From Helicoverpa zea (taxonomy: Eukaryota > Arthropoda > Insecta > Lepidoptera > Noctuidae), in assembly GCF_022581195.2 (NCBI RefSeq), contig NC_061474.1, positions 4,402,001-4,466,000 of the forward strand: a stretch of DNA of 64,000 bases, given 5' to 3'. Made by a program: the position numbers and the translations under genes. Numbering within the stretch: the stretch's first letter is position 1; the number at the start of each line of letters is the position of its first letter. Below the pieces are notes generated by a model, which was given only the letters and a program-made list of their open reading frames with translations, searched no databases and had not been told where the DNA came from. Positions 33,601-46,235 of the stretch are shown here, one piece after another.

Positions 33601-36600
33601 GCTCGTCTACGCTGAAAAAAATATTTTCTATTTGTCACACTGACGTAAATTGCTTCGACAGAAAGTCTTAGGTAACGTTTGAGTGTTTCAAGTTAACATT
33701 ATTTAAATTTGAATCTAAAATGATATTAAGTCAACATCTAAATGTAAATCAAAGCTCAAAATGTGAAAAACAGCCTGAGCATAAGAATAATTCATATTTA
33801 TACTACTTCAGTTTGAGTAATTAAACGTTTATTAGACTCATTTGTTGCATGTGCACTCACACTATCTAAGTAATTGAGCAGTACTCGTACATAACTGCAT
33901 TTTGATGAAGCGTTTTATCATTATTGTTATGGGTTAATTTGTTTTATATTATATTTAAAAAAATGTGAAGGAGGAAATCCTATTAAGTGAAGTGAGTCAT
34001 CAAAAAACCTAGTCTGAATAATCTGAGTCCAAATTATAAGTGTGCCTATATTATTCTTAGAGATGGTAGTTTATAATAGTAGGTAGATACTCAAGGTTAA
34101 AGAAACTTATATAGGCCAGCGGGGATTTCATATCATACTATTCTATACATATACCTACAGTTTAATTCATATGTAAAAGTTAGGAGTAAATACCAACTTT
34201 TCTAATTCCCGCCGAGGTCCTTATAAACTGGCTAAGTTTTACTTTATGAATTGCTAAGCACGTCACCACAATTCTTTTTCATCGTCATTAAATTGGCATT
34301 TCTTTTGTTTTATGAGAACTTAGTAACTTAAATAACAGTCTATGACTTTTACAAAGCATATCTATTGTTTTTACAAGAAGGTTTAAGCGAGAATTTATAG
34401 GTCTATGGCAAGTTATGCTGCGCAATTACATAGACAATTATTAGGATAGTAAAGAGGCCAGTAATTAAAGGAAACTTGTTTATGATTGTCATTAAATATG
34501 TTGGAAGTTAATAAGGGGTAAATGACGTAATTATTCCATTATTATCCCACTTTATTTATTCCAGGCTTAAAAAGAGGTATTACTAGTGAACCTTTCACAT
34601 TAGGTACTTAGGTACAAGAACTATTTCAATTGAACTATTCCAACTATTTTTACGTAAAATGACAGAAATAATAATTATTGCTAAAAAATCTTAAAATCGT
34701 AAGAAAATACATGGATTTATTCAATGAAACTTTCAATTTAGAAAGTACCTAACTAAATATCTCGGATATCAGAAGAATGAAGATATCTATGGAAATGGTC
34801 TATAAAAGGAACATAGATGAACTACAATATAATTAGTAGGTACTAAAGTAACATTACGCTACTTACTACAATGTTCGCCTACGCTGTAGCGTCTACTACG
34901 CCGTAGACAGGGAAAGTAGCTAGCATCAAGATTAATATCTTAAGGTAATGTGTGTGTACTACAAAATACATGCTTTCTAAATAAGTACCAGTAATTAGTA
35001 AATGCATTTGCGTTGTATTTAAAAGCTAAATATAAATATTACAGTACCTCTTTTAAATGAAGAGATTTGTTCAGACATTCTATGCGCAAGCCATTAAAAT
35101 GCATCACTATTTGATGTTTTACATTTAATTATAGAATTAACGCTGTAATTCAATCCACTATTATTCATTTCAAAAACAGGCACGTTATATCAAAAAACTC
35201 CTAATTAGACACATTTTGGTCAATTTAATCACTACTGAAAAGCGCGCCAATTTGTCATAATTAATACGCAAAGGAAACAACAAACATACAGCCAAGTACA
35301 CAAGTAATTGGGCGAAAACATGAATAAAACATAATTTACTTTTAATTATCAGATCGATGGCATACCGGGGTTAACCCTTTTGGGCCAATTTAGATTCTTT
35401 GAATATTTCAGGCCCGTTTGGCCGTTTGGCCACCAAAGCTGCTTGATTTTATCTAGCTGGGTAGGGTTAAAAATTGTTACTATTGTATTTTTGTTGTTGC
35501 TTGTTGTTATTCATTTGTATGGCTGTTAAAGTTTTGTCAAAGAACATTGCTATTAAATGAGGCTTTTGACTAGATAATTATATAGACCAAGTTTCCTTCT
35601 CATTCATCCACGTTTCAATAATATTTTCAACTCTTTCTCAAAAATATATTCTGGTAGTTATAGTTAAAATCAGATTGAAGCAATGCGCTGTGTGTAAAGA
35701 TTAAGCAATATATTATCTGAGGTCTTAATATAAGTTTTGCAGTACAAAATCAACTCCGATTAATATTCGCACTGTTAAAAATATAATTTTTCTCTCCCCA
35801 ATCATAAACACGGCGCACCAATTATTTATTTTTATAAACCAATAACAAATCTGACGCACAATCGTAAGATTAAAACGTGAATCATTCTTATTCTTTGCAA
35901 TAGTCGATTAATTTCATAAATCGTTACCCCTACTAGAAGTTCTCATGAGTTTGCAGAGCAGTTGCTTACAAATTACAAATCGTCCCTACATTTTTGATAT
36001 TCAGTCTGGGATTTTGTTTACAAAGCTTGGTCAATATTTGAATAGGTACTGGAGTAATTTTAATTACTATAAGTATTGTTTTAGTGGTTGTAATTTGCTA
36101 ATTAGCAAAGAAAACAAATCAGCAAAAGGGAACAAAACTAGCAAGGTTTGTTAAATGCCTGACTTTGTGACAAATATTTAATGACTCAATTAAGCAACTG
36201 AAAATCGGAGACCGATTTTTTGTAGGAGAAAAATGGAACAACATGATGACATGCAGACTCGAGCATGGAGCATGAAAGAACATTAAAAAAAAAGATAATT
36301 ACCTAGATTTTTAATGATCACTATTTGCTTACTCAATATCGACGCCACTCAGTGCTTTAGCACGTAATAAAGATTCGCCATCCCTGTTCTAGGGATTCGA
36401 TTAAGTGAAACAGTATCTAAAACAGCAAGTACGGCCTGAAGTTAATTTAAATTCAGTTGTGAGTGGGCGCGGCTGCGTAATAGCCAAGTGCCACCTATAA
36501 CTAATCAGCGCACGCCCTCGACGCCATATCGATTCATTTGTCATTCCGAAAGGTAACACTATAACTAGCACACTATCCCAATAAGCTATCGATCTGTTCT

Positions 36601-37664
36601 TTTGCATACTAGAGATAGGAATTGACTTTAGCTCCGTACAAGTACAGGGGTACCAAATATTTGGTGCATTTGACAGCTACTGTCAAAACTGATAGCTGTC
36701 AACTACAACAAAAAACGGTCGGGGTATAATGTCAAATTTCTATCGCTAGTAAGTAAAACAACGGATAGATAAAATATTGGGATTGTAGTGCACTGATCGA
36801 AATATCAAATGCTAGTCTCTAGTGTATGCGATATTACCTTTGCGAGTGAAGTTACCGTTCGAAAAAGGAAAATGGAGAGGCTGAATGGGATATTGCCTTG
36901 CTTGGTGTGAGAGTCTTTCGAGAAAGGTACCTATCTATTCTAGTATATAGTACTGTATTTAATGCCAATGAAGTAGGTATAGAAGATATGAAGACTTCAT
37001 TTGTTTGGCCTATAAAATTAGATTTATTGAAATTGTAACAAAGATTGCATTGAAGGTGGCTCTTATAAATTGGGTAAATCTCGGCGTTATTATAGGTAAG
37101 CAGAAAAAAACACAACTTACCCAACAACTTTCCCAACAAATATTATGTCCATGAAGATATTAACTCCTAAGAAAGCCAATTACAATCAACAAAAAGGGCT
37201 ATATTTCGCGGCCATTAGTTTGATTGCAGACAAATCTCAAGGGCTGATGCTCCAAGCTAAAATTAAGCTGAAACGACAGACCGCAAGCCTTAAGCACTGT
37301 TTGACAGCTAAGACAAAATATGAAAGATTATCTGACAGAAGCAACATGGCCGTTGCCTGATGTTTTAATTAGCCCACAGGCAACGGCACTTAGCCAGACA
37401 GCCAATTGCAGCCTCCTTTAGGGTTGCCACGGATTTTGTGGAGTTCTTACGTTGCAATTAAAAAAATATATACAGTATGTTTATTGAGATAATGAGAGAA
37501 AATGTTTATTGTGTGGCTGGCATCAGAAGCCAATATGTAACTCTGATTCTTACAGGTATTACGGACTGAACAAGGAAATGCTATTTATGTATTTAGAAAA
37601 TGACACTTGCAAAAAGCATTATTCGGTCTAAAAAAATTATGGCACTTAAAGCAATGGAAATATT
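30669..37664. other. Intergenic, no gene and almost no transposon seen
   Basis: This long AT-rich stretch has scattered patches of higher complexity: 32.57-32.86 kb and 33.36-33.42 kb (ATGGCCGTTACTGGCCGG, ATTGGCCAG), and 36.42-36.71 kb with ATCGAT sites and a 10-bp inverted repeat (36670-36702, TTGACAGCTA/TAGCTGTCAA). None of the short reading frames (for example 35945-36154, 36852-37139 minus, 37145-37360) shows a recognisable domain. Confidence 0.45.
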
Positions 37665-37862
37665 GGTTTTATCCACGTTCCCAGGGAAATTCTTTCTGCA
37701 ACTGGATATTGTAGTTGACGCCTACTTATGATATTCTGATGCATGACCTTTAATTATTACTGCCGTAAGCTTCATTAGAATCCGATCAGTAGTTTTTGCG
37801 TAAAAGAGCAACAAACATTCACACATTCAAACTTGTATAACATTACTGCAGTGTACTAGATA
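37665..37862 (-). mobile_element. Helitron-like element fragment
   Basis: The minus strand reads GAATGTTTGTTGCTCTTTTA, then CGCAAAAACTACTGATCGG, the diagnostic 5' interior of the moth Helitron-like family, followed by decayed sequence. The terminal TCTAGTACACTGCAG region replaces the usual CTACTAATATTATAAA start. Confidence 0.45.
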
Positions 37863-38397
37863 CTATGATGATATTTAGAAGATACAGATATTTTCCTCCA
37901 CAAGTCAGTAGGTAGCCCTATCTGTAGCCCGGTTAGTTACTGCTAAGGGCCCATGAAAATTGTTTTACGCCTTTCCAGTGTCGGCGGATCTCTTCATTTC
38001 GCAGCTAAATTGAAAGCCAAGTGTGCTGCCTCAATTGTACAACATCTAAGGTTTCATGAGAGAAAATATTTTCAAAAATGTTCCCGTTTTTGCAAGGCTA
38101 TCGTGGTATTTGATGTATTTGCATAACTGTTATTTTTGGCAGTATAATTTCTTATTATCTAAGTTTCAATACTGAATCAATTGGATTTATTACCAAGTAA
38201 CTGTTAAAAACCATTAAAAATGTAAACAGGTTTTTTCTTTAAAGTTCAATTTGGAAAAGTCATTTTTTTGAGCGGAAAACTCCGTAGTTAGTACCTAGTA
38301 GTAGTAAATAACGATAATTAAATGATCACAGCTGAAATGTTTATGAAATACGAAAACATTTTGTAGTCGATCTATTGTAACTCGAACTGAATAATAC

Positions 38398-39577
38398 AGG
38401 CCCGCCGCTAGCTGTTTGTTCGCCCGCGTGCAAAACTGATTATGCCGCCCTACGACTACATACGTTTTGTCAAAAAATATATAAGGGGGGGGGGCGGATC
38501 CAGGGTGTCCGGACCCCCCGCCCATTCATATCCATCTTATTTGTCCAACAGAAAAAAATATGTACATGCACCGCTCTGATTGCAGAAAACCCACCTACTT
38601 TTGGATAAATAACTATTGCAATACATAACATACATTACACATAACTTTTTATTTACTTGAAATGTTCAGAGTAACCTAAGCCCTAAGCAGTCCTGGGTTA
38701 GCCCATAAGCAAACTAAGCAATTGCTTAGGGCATCAATGCAGTGCAATCATTACCCAAGTGGCCCCTATGTATTGAAAGATTGTGATTAACTTAAACTGA
38801 CGCACTTAAATATCTATAACAATGTTTAAAGTCAGTAAAATACGTTATTTGGTGGGTTTCCCGTTGAAAAATTATAAGACACATTCCATATGTAAGGAAG
38901 CGCGAGCGGAGCGAGCGCGAAATTTTTATTTTTAAAGGACACAAAACAAATAAAAATCACTGTAAATTAACAAAGCAAAGTCAAAAAGTAAGATATGCAC
39001 AGAAGTGAAGTGCAAGAGCCGCGAGCGAAGCGAGCGCGATTTTTTCCTTAGAGTTTTCATGAAGTAAACATATCATAAAAAGCCATAACGGACGTGCGCG
39101 AAAAATGTTTATTCGGAATTGAATGCCTTAACAATTAAACAAAGATAAAATGCGATATCTGATATGGAGCCGCGAGCGCAGCGAGCGCGAATTTTTTTGG
39201 GGATGCAAAGGGTGAAACAGTCAAAATTGATAGGAGACGACCAAAGCTAGGGCGGCTTTTTCCGAAATTTTATTGGTTTAATTTTGCCGCCCCCTAAATA
39301 GCATTTGCCCCACGCTACGCCACTGGTTGATCTTAAATCGTTTTTAAGAATCTTTAATTTTGAAAATGTCCTTTCAACAGATGTACCTAACTGAAACCGG
39401 CAGTATAAGTAATATTCTTAGCGCTATTGCTGAGTTCGGAAATATTGAAATCAAATCATTAGTAAAAAGATATTGTATTTTTTAAATATTACGTGATAAC
39501 TCGCTAGATTTGCCGCCCCCTAGGACGTGCCGCCCGCGTGCTGTGCACGCGCTGCACGCCCGCTTACGGCGGGCCTG
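38398..39577. mobile_element. hAT-like non-autonomous transposon, about 1.18 kb
   Basis: It begins CAGGCCCGCCG and ends with the reverse complement CGGCGGGCCTG. CTGAATAA occurs 2 bp before the left end (38388-38395) and directly after the right end (39578-39585), a likely 8-bp duplication. Interior motifs GGATCCAGGGTGTCCGGACC and AAGCAATTGCTTAGGGC recall insect hAT elements. It contains GCGAGCGAAGCGAGCGCG-type modules at about 38902, 39021 and 39172 with a degenerate one near 39088. It has no coding frame and may be composite. Confidence 0.65.
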
Positions 39578-42500
39578 CTGAATAACCATATTTTACTTCA
39601 ACTGTTTAACCTCCTCTACAACTCAACTAATACAGTTATATAGTCAAGACATTTGAGCTACTGACTACACGTTAACCAACTTTCTTAGACATAAAAGAAC
39701 TACCGGTAGAACTTACTGTCCAGGAATGAAACAGAAAAATACCTATTAGTCATAGATTTGCATTAATAAAATACCTTCTCACTCATGCAGTAGAATTCAA
39801 TTTGCAATACAATATTTTAGACGCCACAAATTAGTCTCATCTCCGAGAGCCGTATGAATCATTAATCGAAATCTAATTAAAGGATGTCTATCTCAAGAAA
39901 CACGCACAGCCGCATAGAATCACGGATAGAGCACCAATTTACCGAATGACGATTACCACATCCGATTAATCGTTCTAAATCGATTCATACATTCTGAGTA
40001 TGGAGTAAGTTATCAGGGGCAATGTTTTACGTCCGCGCAAAGCAATTAACCGTCGGCCGCTCACTTTATTATTTCTCTCCGATTAATCGATTCCACTCGC
40101 CATTTTAATAATCGATACCGATCAGTGTCCGATGAGTTATGCTTATTTGTTTTTCGTATTCGCGCTTCGTAATCGATTTTTTGGATGATCGATACGTTTC
40201 CTTATGCGTTGCGATTTTGGTACACGATTCGATTTATTGTGAGGCGTGGACTATTCTCCTTATAAATTGTTGTTATTAATACTCTTGTATTGACAATGTG
40301 TACATGAGAATTTAATTCGTGAGAAATCATTTAGAGAACATCTTCACTGGAATTTTATTTTCGTTTTATTAAACGTTGTATGTACGATTATATGGTATAC
40401 GTTAAATCTTGCAAGTTAAAGCAATTGACTGGCTTCAACGGTACTCGCATATTTATGTAGACATGTTCTGAACTTTAGACCTGTATGTATGGTTCGCTAC
40501 ATTCAGTTTCATACTACTGTAAATCTTATGGAAATATGTTTCTACCACAATTTGAATATGAAAGTCAAAACGTACATCATCAACCTTTCTGTAAGGCTAT
40601 CGAAGAAACTGATTTTATTATAAAACAGTAATGTTCTGATAATCCTGAAGATGTTTAAACTAAAAACCAGTCAGCCATTGCTCGTTAGTGAAACTCCAAC
40701 TTTGAGTAAGGTCCAACCTTTTTGCTCGCCCGTTGCGAATCTTATCAAAGCCAATAACAACCAGTCACATTACACAGATAATATCGATTCCAAATTCAAA
40801 TTCAAATCGAGCACTTACATGCAATTAAACAAATTAAAATAGTTTAAGAATAAAATGTGAGTCGAAACTCGTCTCACGGTTGTCCGATAGCCATTTACAG
40901 CTTAAAAGCCATATTAAACTTTCGAAATGAGTAATGCCGCCAATATGGCGAGGTGATGACAAAAAGACAGTTCTTGTGTCGACTTTTACTATAGTTATAG
41001 TTGTTAAATGGGCACATGGCGACTTTCCACGTAGCATCCCGCTGGGCGAATGTCGCACACCTATTACGAGTGCCAACGTACTGGCTGCAAACAAACGAGG
41101 TTTTAACAGTGACTTTCCTGGCCGGAATATGTGTGGTGTTCCATTTTCAAAATGCTTAGTTGTAATTTGGCAGTTTGTTGCCTTTCAAACTTGGATTTGG
41201 ACTTTCTTGTATACTCAAAAAAATTCAAGTTTATCTCATTGGAAGGTGCTGTTTATAAAACAAACCCAAAAGAAAAGTCTGTATTTTAATTTCCCAAATG
41301 CAAGCCTAGGCCCAATTTACCTAAATACGGGGTCTGATTAATAAATCTGCAATAGATCATTATAAGTAACGCGCATAATGACGAGCTTCCAAAAAAATCC
41401 TACGTTTCACAGAATATCACGCTTCAATTTAAATATTTTTAGCATGCTTACCTAAAATCCTAAATAAATATGAAGCAACTGACCAGAGTATTATGCCGAC
41501 CCTCCTATTACACATACAAGTGTCGTGAAGTAACTGTGCACCCGTCCATTGGCTAATTAGTCGAGTTCGATTCCCGGTAGCAGCCACACCGGCCACTTTT
41601 TACACTACATAATTTTTAACCAATAGAGATCGTTATCCAGAGACAATTAAAGACCTTACAATTACGCATACCTTTTTTATGTAACCTCCTTGTCTATGGT
41701 CGAATAATAGAGTAGGATAGAGTATTTAATGTAGGACAATAAGTTTGTATGATTGAATGCAATGATACGTTTTATTTCAATAATAAGAAACAATATGAAG
41801 TTATGATGACATTATTTTTAGAACTATATAGTTTTGTTCAACAGTTGTCACCTCGTAAAAAGTTTTTTTAACGATTCGCGTTTCAATTAAAAACGTGCTG
41901 TTGTTGAATACAAATTGTGTGTAGTTTCATACTACATACTTATCATATATTTTTCTTTAGGTGGCAAAAGATATAGGTTTCGCGATAATGTCGATTTAAT
42001 TGGCATTTGACATTTTTAATGGGCAAGACTTAAGTTTACACTTGGCGACACAATATAAAAAAATATACTTAGGTACTTAGACACACTACACTTATACTAA
42101 GTATTATGCTGAGCTCCATAATGTATCTTCTTCTTCCTTAATTTGTCACAATTAACAAAAGTAACTTATGTCACAAACACTCAATGTCGTCCATAGTCCT
42201 TAACTCCTTAGTTCGAAAACTAATTCAATGAAAAAGGTTTCCTCAACAAAAACGTGATAAAACCCCTAATGAATGCTAATTCTATCGTCTCTTTTCTCTT
42301 TAATCAAAAACAGGTTGCATACTCAAACTCTTTCTTATTATGCCATCCTACCGTCCCTTCCTTATCTCTGAACCCTTGGCCATACCTACACCTTTAAACA
42401 AACATTTTCGAAAAAACAACACAAATCGACCGTCCAGTTTGTCTGAAATCGCCAGACCAGGCGACATACACTCTTTAATTGACTCCAATTCTAAGAAAGT

Positions 42501-45500
42501 AATTTCACAAATTACTTTTAGCTACCGGATTTTGAGATCGACACTCGACAACAGTTGCAACCTTGTCTAAATAAAGCTACAGAACTCCTCGCTTCAATGG
42601 CTTCGGACATCGGAGTTATCTTCGAGGAGCTTTTATTGTGACAAAGTTCTTACAATACCGGTCGGGTCGAAAAAAAACGACATAGGTAGGTCCGTTCTCA
42701 TGTTGTGGGCGGATGAAATTTTATACTATTTAAGACATGTTTAGTTTATTAAAGTTGTCGTTAGTTTGTTAAGTACTCTATAAATTATAATGAGAACGGT
42801 TAATGAATTTTGATGGGGATACCTGTGAGACTATTAAAATATATCTCGTTAAGATGTTTGACGCTCTAGTTCAATCGTATCTGACAATCTTGTTTTTTTA
42901 ATATATATAACACGCTTTTCTTAAGTTATGTTTTGTAACAAATGTAAATTAATTATGTATAAAACAGACTATTGGTAACTATAAACTGAAAGTAACTCTA
43001 GTTCATGTTAAGCGTTAGACATATTTCCATATGTCGACAAACTCTCATGGAACGCCATTTGTGGATATTATTTATATAAACACGAAAAGTTTTAACAATT
43101 TCGTATTATGTAGGTAGATAGTTTTGGATCCAGATACTTAAAATAGTTGGCTGACCAAAACCACTAGGTACTAAGTATAAAATAAAACATTTCGCTTTGG
43201 ATTGGCCAAAAACATTGACACGCCTACAGTGTGCATAATAAAATATTATCTTTAACTATATAATTTTAATAAATTGCTAAGATTTCTATGAATTGCTTAA
43301 ATGCTTCCGCTATCTAATGGCGATATAAAATTTGTTAAAAGATCTAGCTAGATAAAACCTCCATTAACGTAGATAACTTTAAACCATCTTTTATAGACCA
43401 AAGTATTTATATAAAAATTATTACACATATAACTCTATTAAATCATGACATTATCTAAGAATAATTAAGATTTAACATCAATATTATCTTTGCTAAGTGG
43501 GAAACAAGATGTTTATCAATTTATCAGAAAAACAACAACCATTTAAAACCAGATAGGATCCTGAGCATTTTTTTTTCGAAAATTGTTTTCTACTATGACA
43601 CTGGACTACTCTACTATGTATACAAGTTGTTTTTTTTTCTCTGGAATATGTGAATCACAATTAAAATAGATTTTTTTTTAATTACAACCATAGGTACGTG
43701 TGTCCAAAAAAACCATCGCTCTACCAACGCAACGAATCAAGAAAATATATCAACGAGAATGTACATGTTCATTTTTTTTTGTATTACTTAGGTCTTCAGA
43801 AGATTTCTAAAATGTCCGAACAGTCATTCGCACTGCAACCCAAGTGGTATCACCAAAAAGTATCGTATAAACACTGTGTGCCCAAATTAAAATTCGTGAA
43901 TTCTGTCGTGTCGGCCGAACACTGCGGATTCTGACTCGAATAAATATCTTCGTAATTAAATATAATTTGTATTAACTATGGTATCGCGGGGAAATTTATT
44001 TTTGGACTGGCAACACGCTTTGGCAACTATTAAGCTTGTTTTATGAGCTGGAAATGACCTTTGGGTAACTTAAACGATATTTTGTGGTTTTTATTCTTTT
44101 GTAATTAGGGACCTAAGTATACTTTTAAGTAATTAATGTATCGTGAATTTTAAGTTTATGGAAAGTATTGTAAATTGTGGAAACGCCTAATTAAAATTTA
44201 TTGTCTTAGGATACACTGTAATTAAACTGAAAAATGAAAATGTCCAATAACCTTACGAATGTGAGTTCAGTATTTATTGAGACGCACAATAGAATAGCAT
44301 GAAAATCCGAAAATACTAGACCAGGAAATTATGACGATTTGTTTCATATACCTACTAAAAAACACAAGAATAAAAATAAAGAACTCGCCCTTCGTAAAAT
44401 ACCTAGGTCCTTTTAAAAAGATACATTTTAACATTAACATTCAAACCTCATTTCCTTATTTATTATTATATTAATTATGGGACCTCCATAAAAAATATTC
44501 ACGGGTCTATTGTTTAATTAAAATGCTTTGCGAATCGCTTTTAATTAGGCGTGCCAGAGGACAGACATTTTTATTAATCGACCGTCGGCAGCCATGTTGG
44601 TTTTCTGTCATTATGAAATTAATTTCGTAATTACACTGAATTATTTTTCATTAACTAGACCTGTTACCTTTTAATCAGGCAGTGATTTTTAAAGGGCTTA
44701 TTTTCACAAAATTACGTTAGTATGCTAGTTTGCCTTTTTGAGTGTGATTTATTTGATGGCTTCAATGAAGTTATTATTGCAGAAGAGTAAACCTCGACCT
44801 TTTTATACGTAAAGTCGTTGTCTTTAATTGACAAAAATGAGAATTTCCATCTCGAAGGTCCATTTCTAGCGACAGTTGCATCAGTAGAACCTTAGACAAC
44901 ATTATAATGTAGAGCAAGCTATGGTGTAACTTACACCACCATTATACCAAGCCATGGCACCTACTTATCGCTCAACTCACGTCCGATAAATCTCGATAAT
45001 AAGTAAAACCAACTGACGTATCACATAGACAGGAACACAGCGACTTTTTCCCATAAAGAATGTTAATATAAATACTGCAGAGACAATCTGCTAATGATTC
45101 TCGTTATATCTTTGAACAAATACTTTTTGCGTAGTCTCTGCTCGCAGACGCCACGCAGGAACTTTAAGACTCCATAGACAATTAAAAACAATCTAGAGGA
45201 AGTTGTTAATGGTCTATTGTGGGATGCATTGATATAGGTAGGTTCGTAAATTAATTGTGTGAATCATATTTCTTGTTTTCATGTTCATATTTGAGTGGTT
45301 CGATTGATTTTTGCCGACAAAGTCTTTCGAGATATTTAAACGGAATAAGAAGTGGTATGCTTTTCTCTTGTTATGGTTAATTAGACGGGTATTACGATTT
45401 TCCTCATTACGAAGGTAATTGGAGGTAGCGCCTACGAAAAAGGCTTATGTTGACATTGCTTGTACGTTTTTATGGCCACCACGAAGAGAAAAGATCATAC

Positions 45501-45705
45501 CCGCTCGTGAGTCTTGATAAAAACTGTACGAGAAATTACTGCTAAAATTGGACAGTTGTGAAATCTGACAACACCTTATTTACTTGCCGCTTTCAATTGT
45601 TTTTTTTTTCATAATATTAACGACATATTGATAGTACAATACGGACATGAGACGCAGAAAACACACCTATTGCTATTGTTTTTTCTGCTATATTCGGTAC
45701 CTATA
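39578..45705. other. Intergenic, no gene seen
   Basis: This is mostly AT-rich. The open frame 40934-41341 (135 codons) matches nothing known and lacks a proper context. An ATCGAT cluster at 39979-40193 is listed separately. A GAGTTCGATTCCCGG string near 41565 looks like an isolated pol III B box without an A box. Confidence 0.4.
39979..40193. promoter_or_regulatory. Dense cluster of ATCGAT sites, enhancer candidate
   Basis: Exact ATCGAT hexamers lie at 39979, 40086, 40111, 40172 and 40188: five in 215 bp, where about one per several kb is expected. Several further GATTAATCG and CGATT near matches surround them. The hexamer is the core for Cut/Onecut-type homeodomains and DREF. Regulatory function is inferred. 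Confidence 0.4.
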
Positions 45706-45930
45706 AGTTCGGCCATTCAGAGAATGCGTTCCTGACACGTCGCGATTGAACTGACGACGTAACTACATTCATTGATTATTGATATAATAATGTTGTTTTA
45801 ATGCTCCTCAATTGTTAAAACGGTAAACAACCAGCAAAAATATTTTTATCGTAACTGCAACGCAAGTAAATCGCTGTTAGTATCGTTCAATCGCGACGTG
45901 TCAGGAACGCATTCTCTGAATGGCCGAACT
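45706..45930. mobile_element. 225-bp MITE with perfect 46-bp terminal inverted repeats
   Basis: 45706-45751 and 45885-45930 are exact reverse complements over 46 bp, starting AGTTCGGCCATTCAGAGAAT. The flanks are ATA on both sides (45703-45705 and 45931-45933), suggesting a 3-bp duplication as in PIF/Harbinger elements. Identical arms imply a recent insertion or an element kept as a hairpin. There is no coding sequence in the 133-bp core. Confidence 0.9.
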
Positions 45931-46109
45931 ATAATGTAAGAGTAACTCTCGCTCTCTTCAGCCAGCTCTATTAAATCAGACAATATGAAAAACAACCTTG
46001 CTTATTTAGAATTTAACCTACATCTATGTCTATTCATCAGCTAACCGTATTGCCAAAATTCGCCAGACATCATGGCGGGCCCATACGCATATTGACAAAA
46101 ATTAATAGA

Positions 46110-46235
46110 GTAGTTCTGTGAACGCCTTCACAGCGCGCAACCCGCCGAGTCATTGTCGTTCGTTCATTCATTCGCGATCGAAACTAAACTCATTCACGTG
46201 TACTACGACCGATCGGTTTTGATAGTGATATTTAC
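46110..46235 (+). promoter_or_regulatory. CpG-rich, promoter-like block in the intergenic region
   Basis: TTCACAGCGCGCAACCCGCC, TCATTGTCGTTCGTTC and an E-box CACGTG near 46196 make a short GC-rich patch, followed by AT-rich DNA on the right. It resembles a core promoter or first exon, but no open frame or clear donor follows. It could serve a non-coding RNA or act as an enhancer. Confidence 0.25.

Noticed and set aside
34878..34912. Local inverted text CTACGCTGTAGCG/CTACGCCGTAG
   Set aside because: Short imperfect arms with no ends or duplication; too weak to call an element.
40934..41341. 135-codon frame in the intergenic region
   Set aside because: No recognisable domain, signal or splice context; overlaps an open antisense frame.
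41540..41600. B-box-like GAGTTCGATTCCCGG
   Set aside because: No A box at the right distance and no cloverleaf could be drawn; at most a SINE relic.
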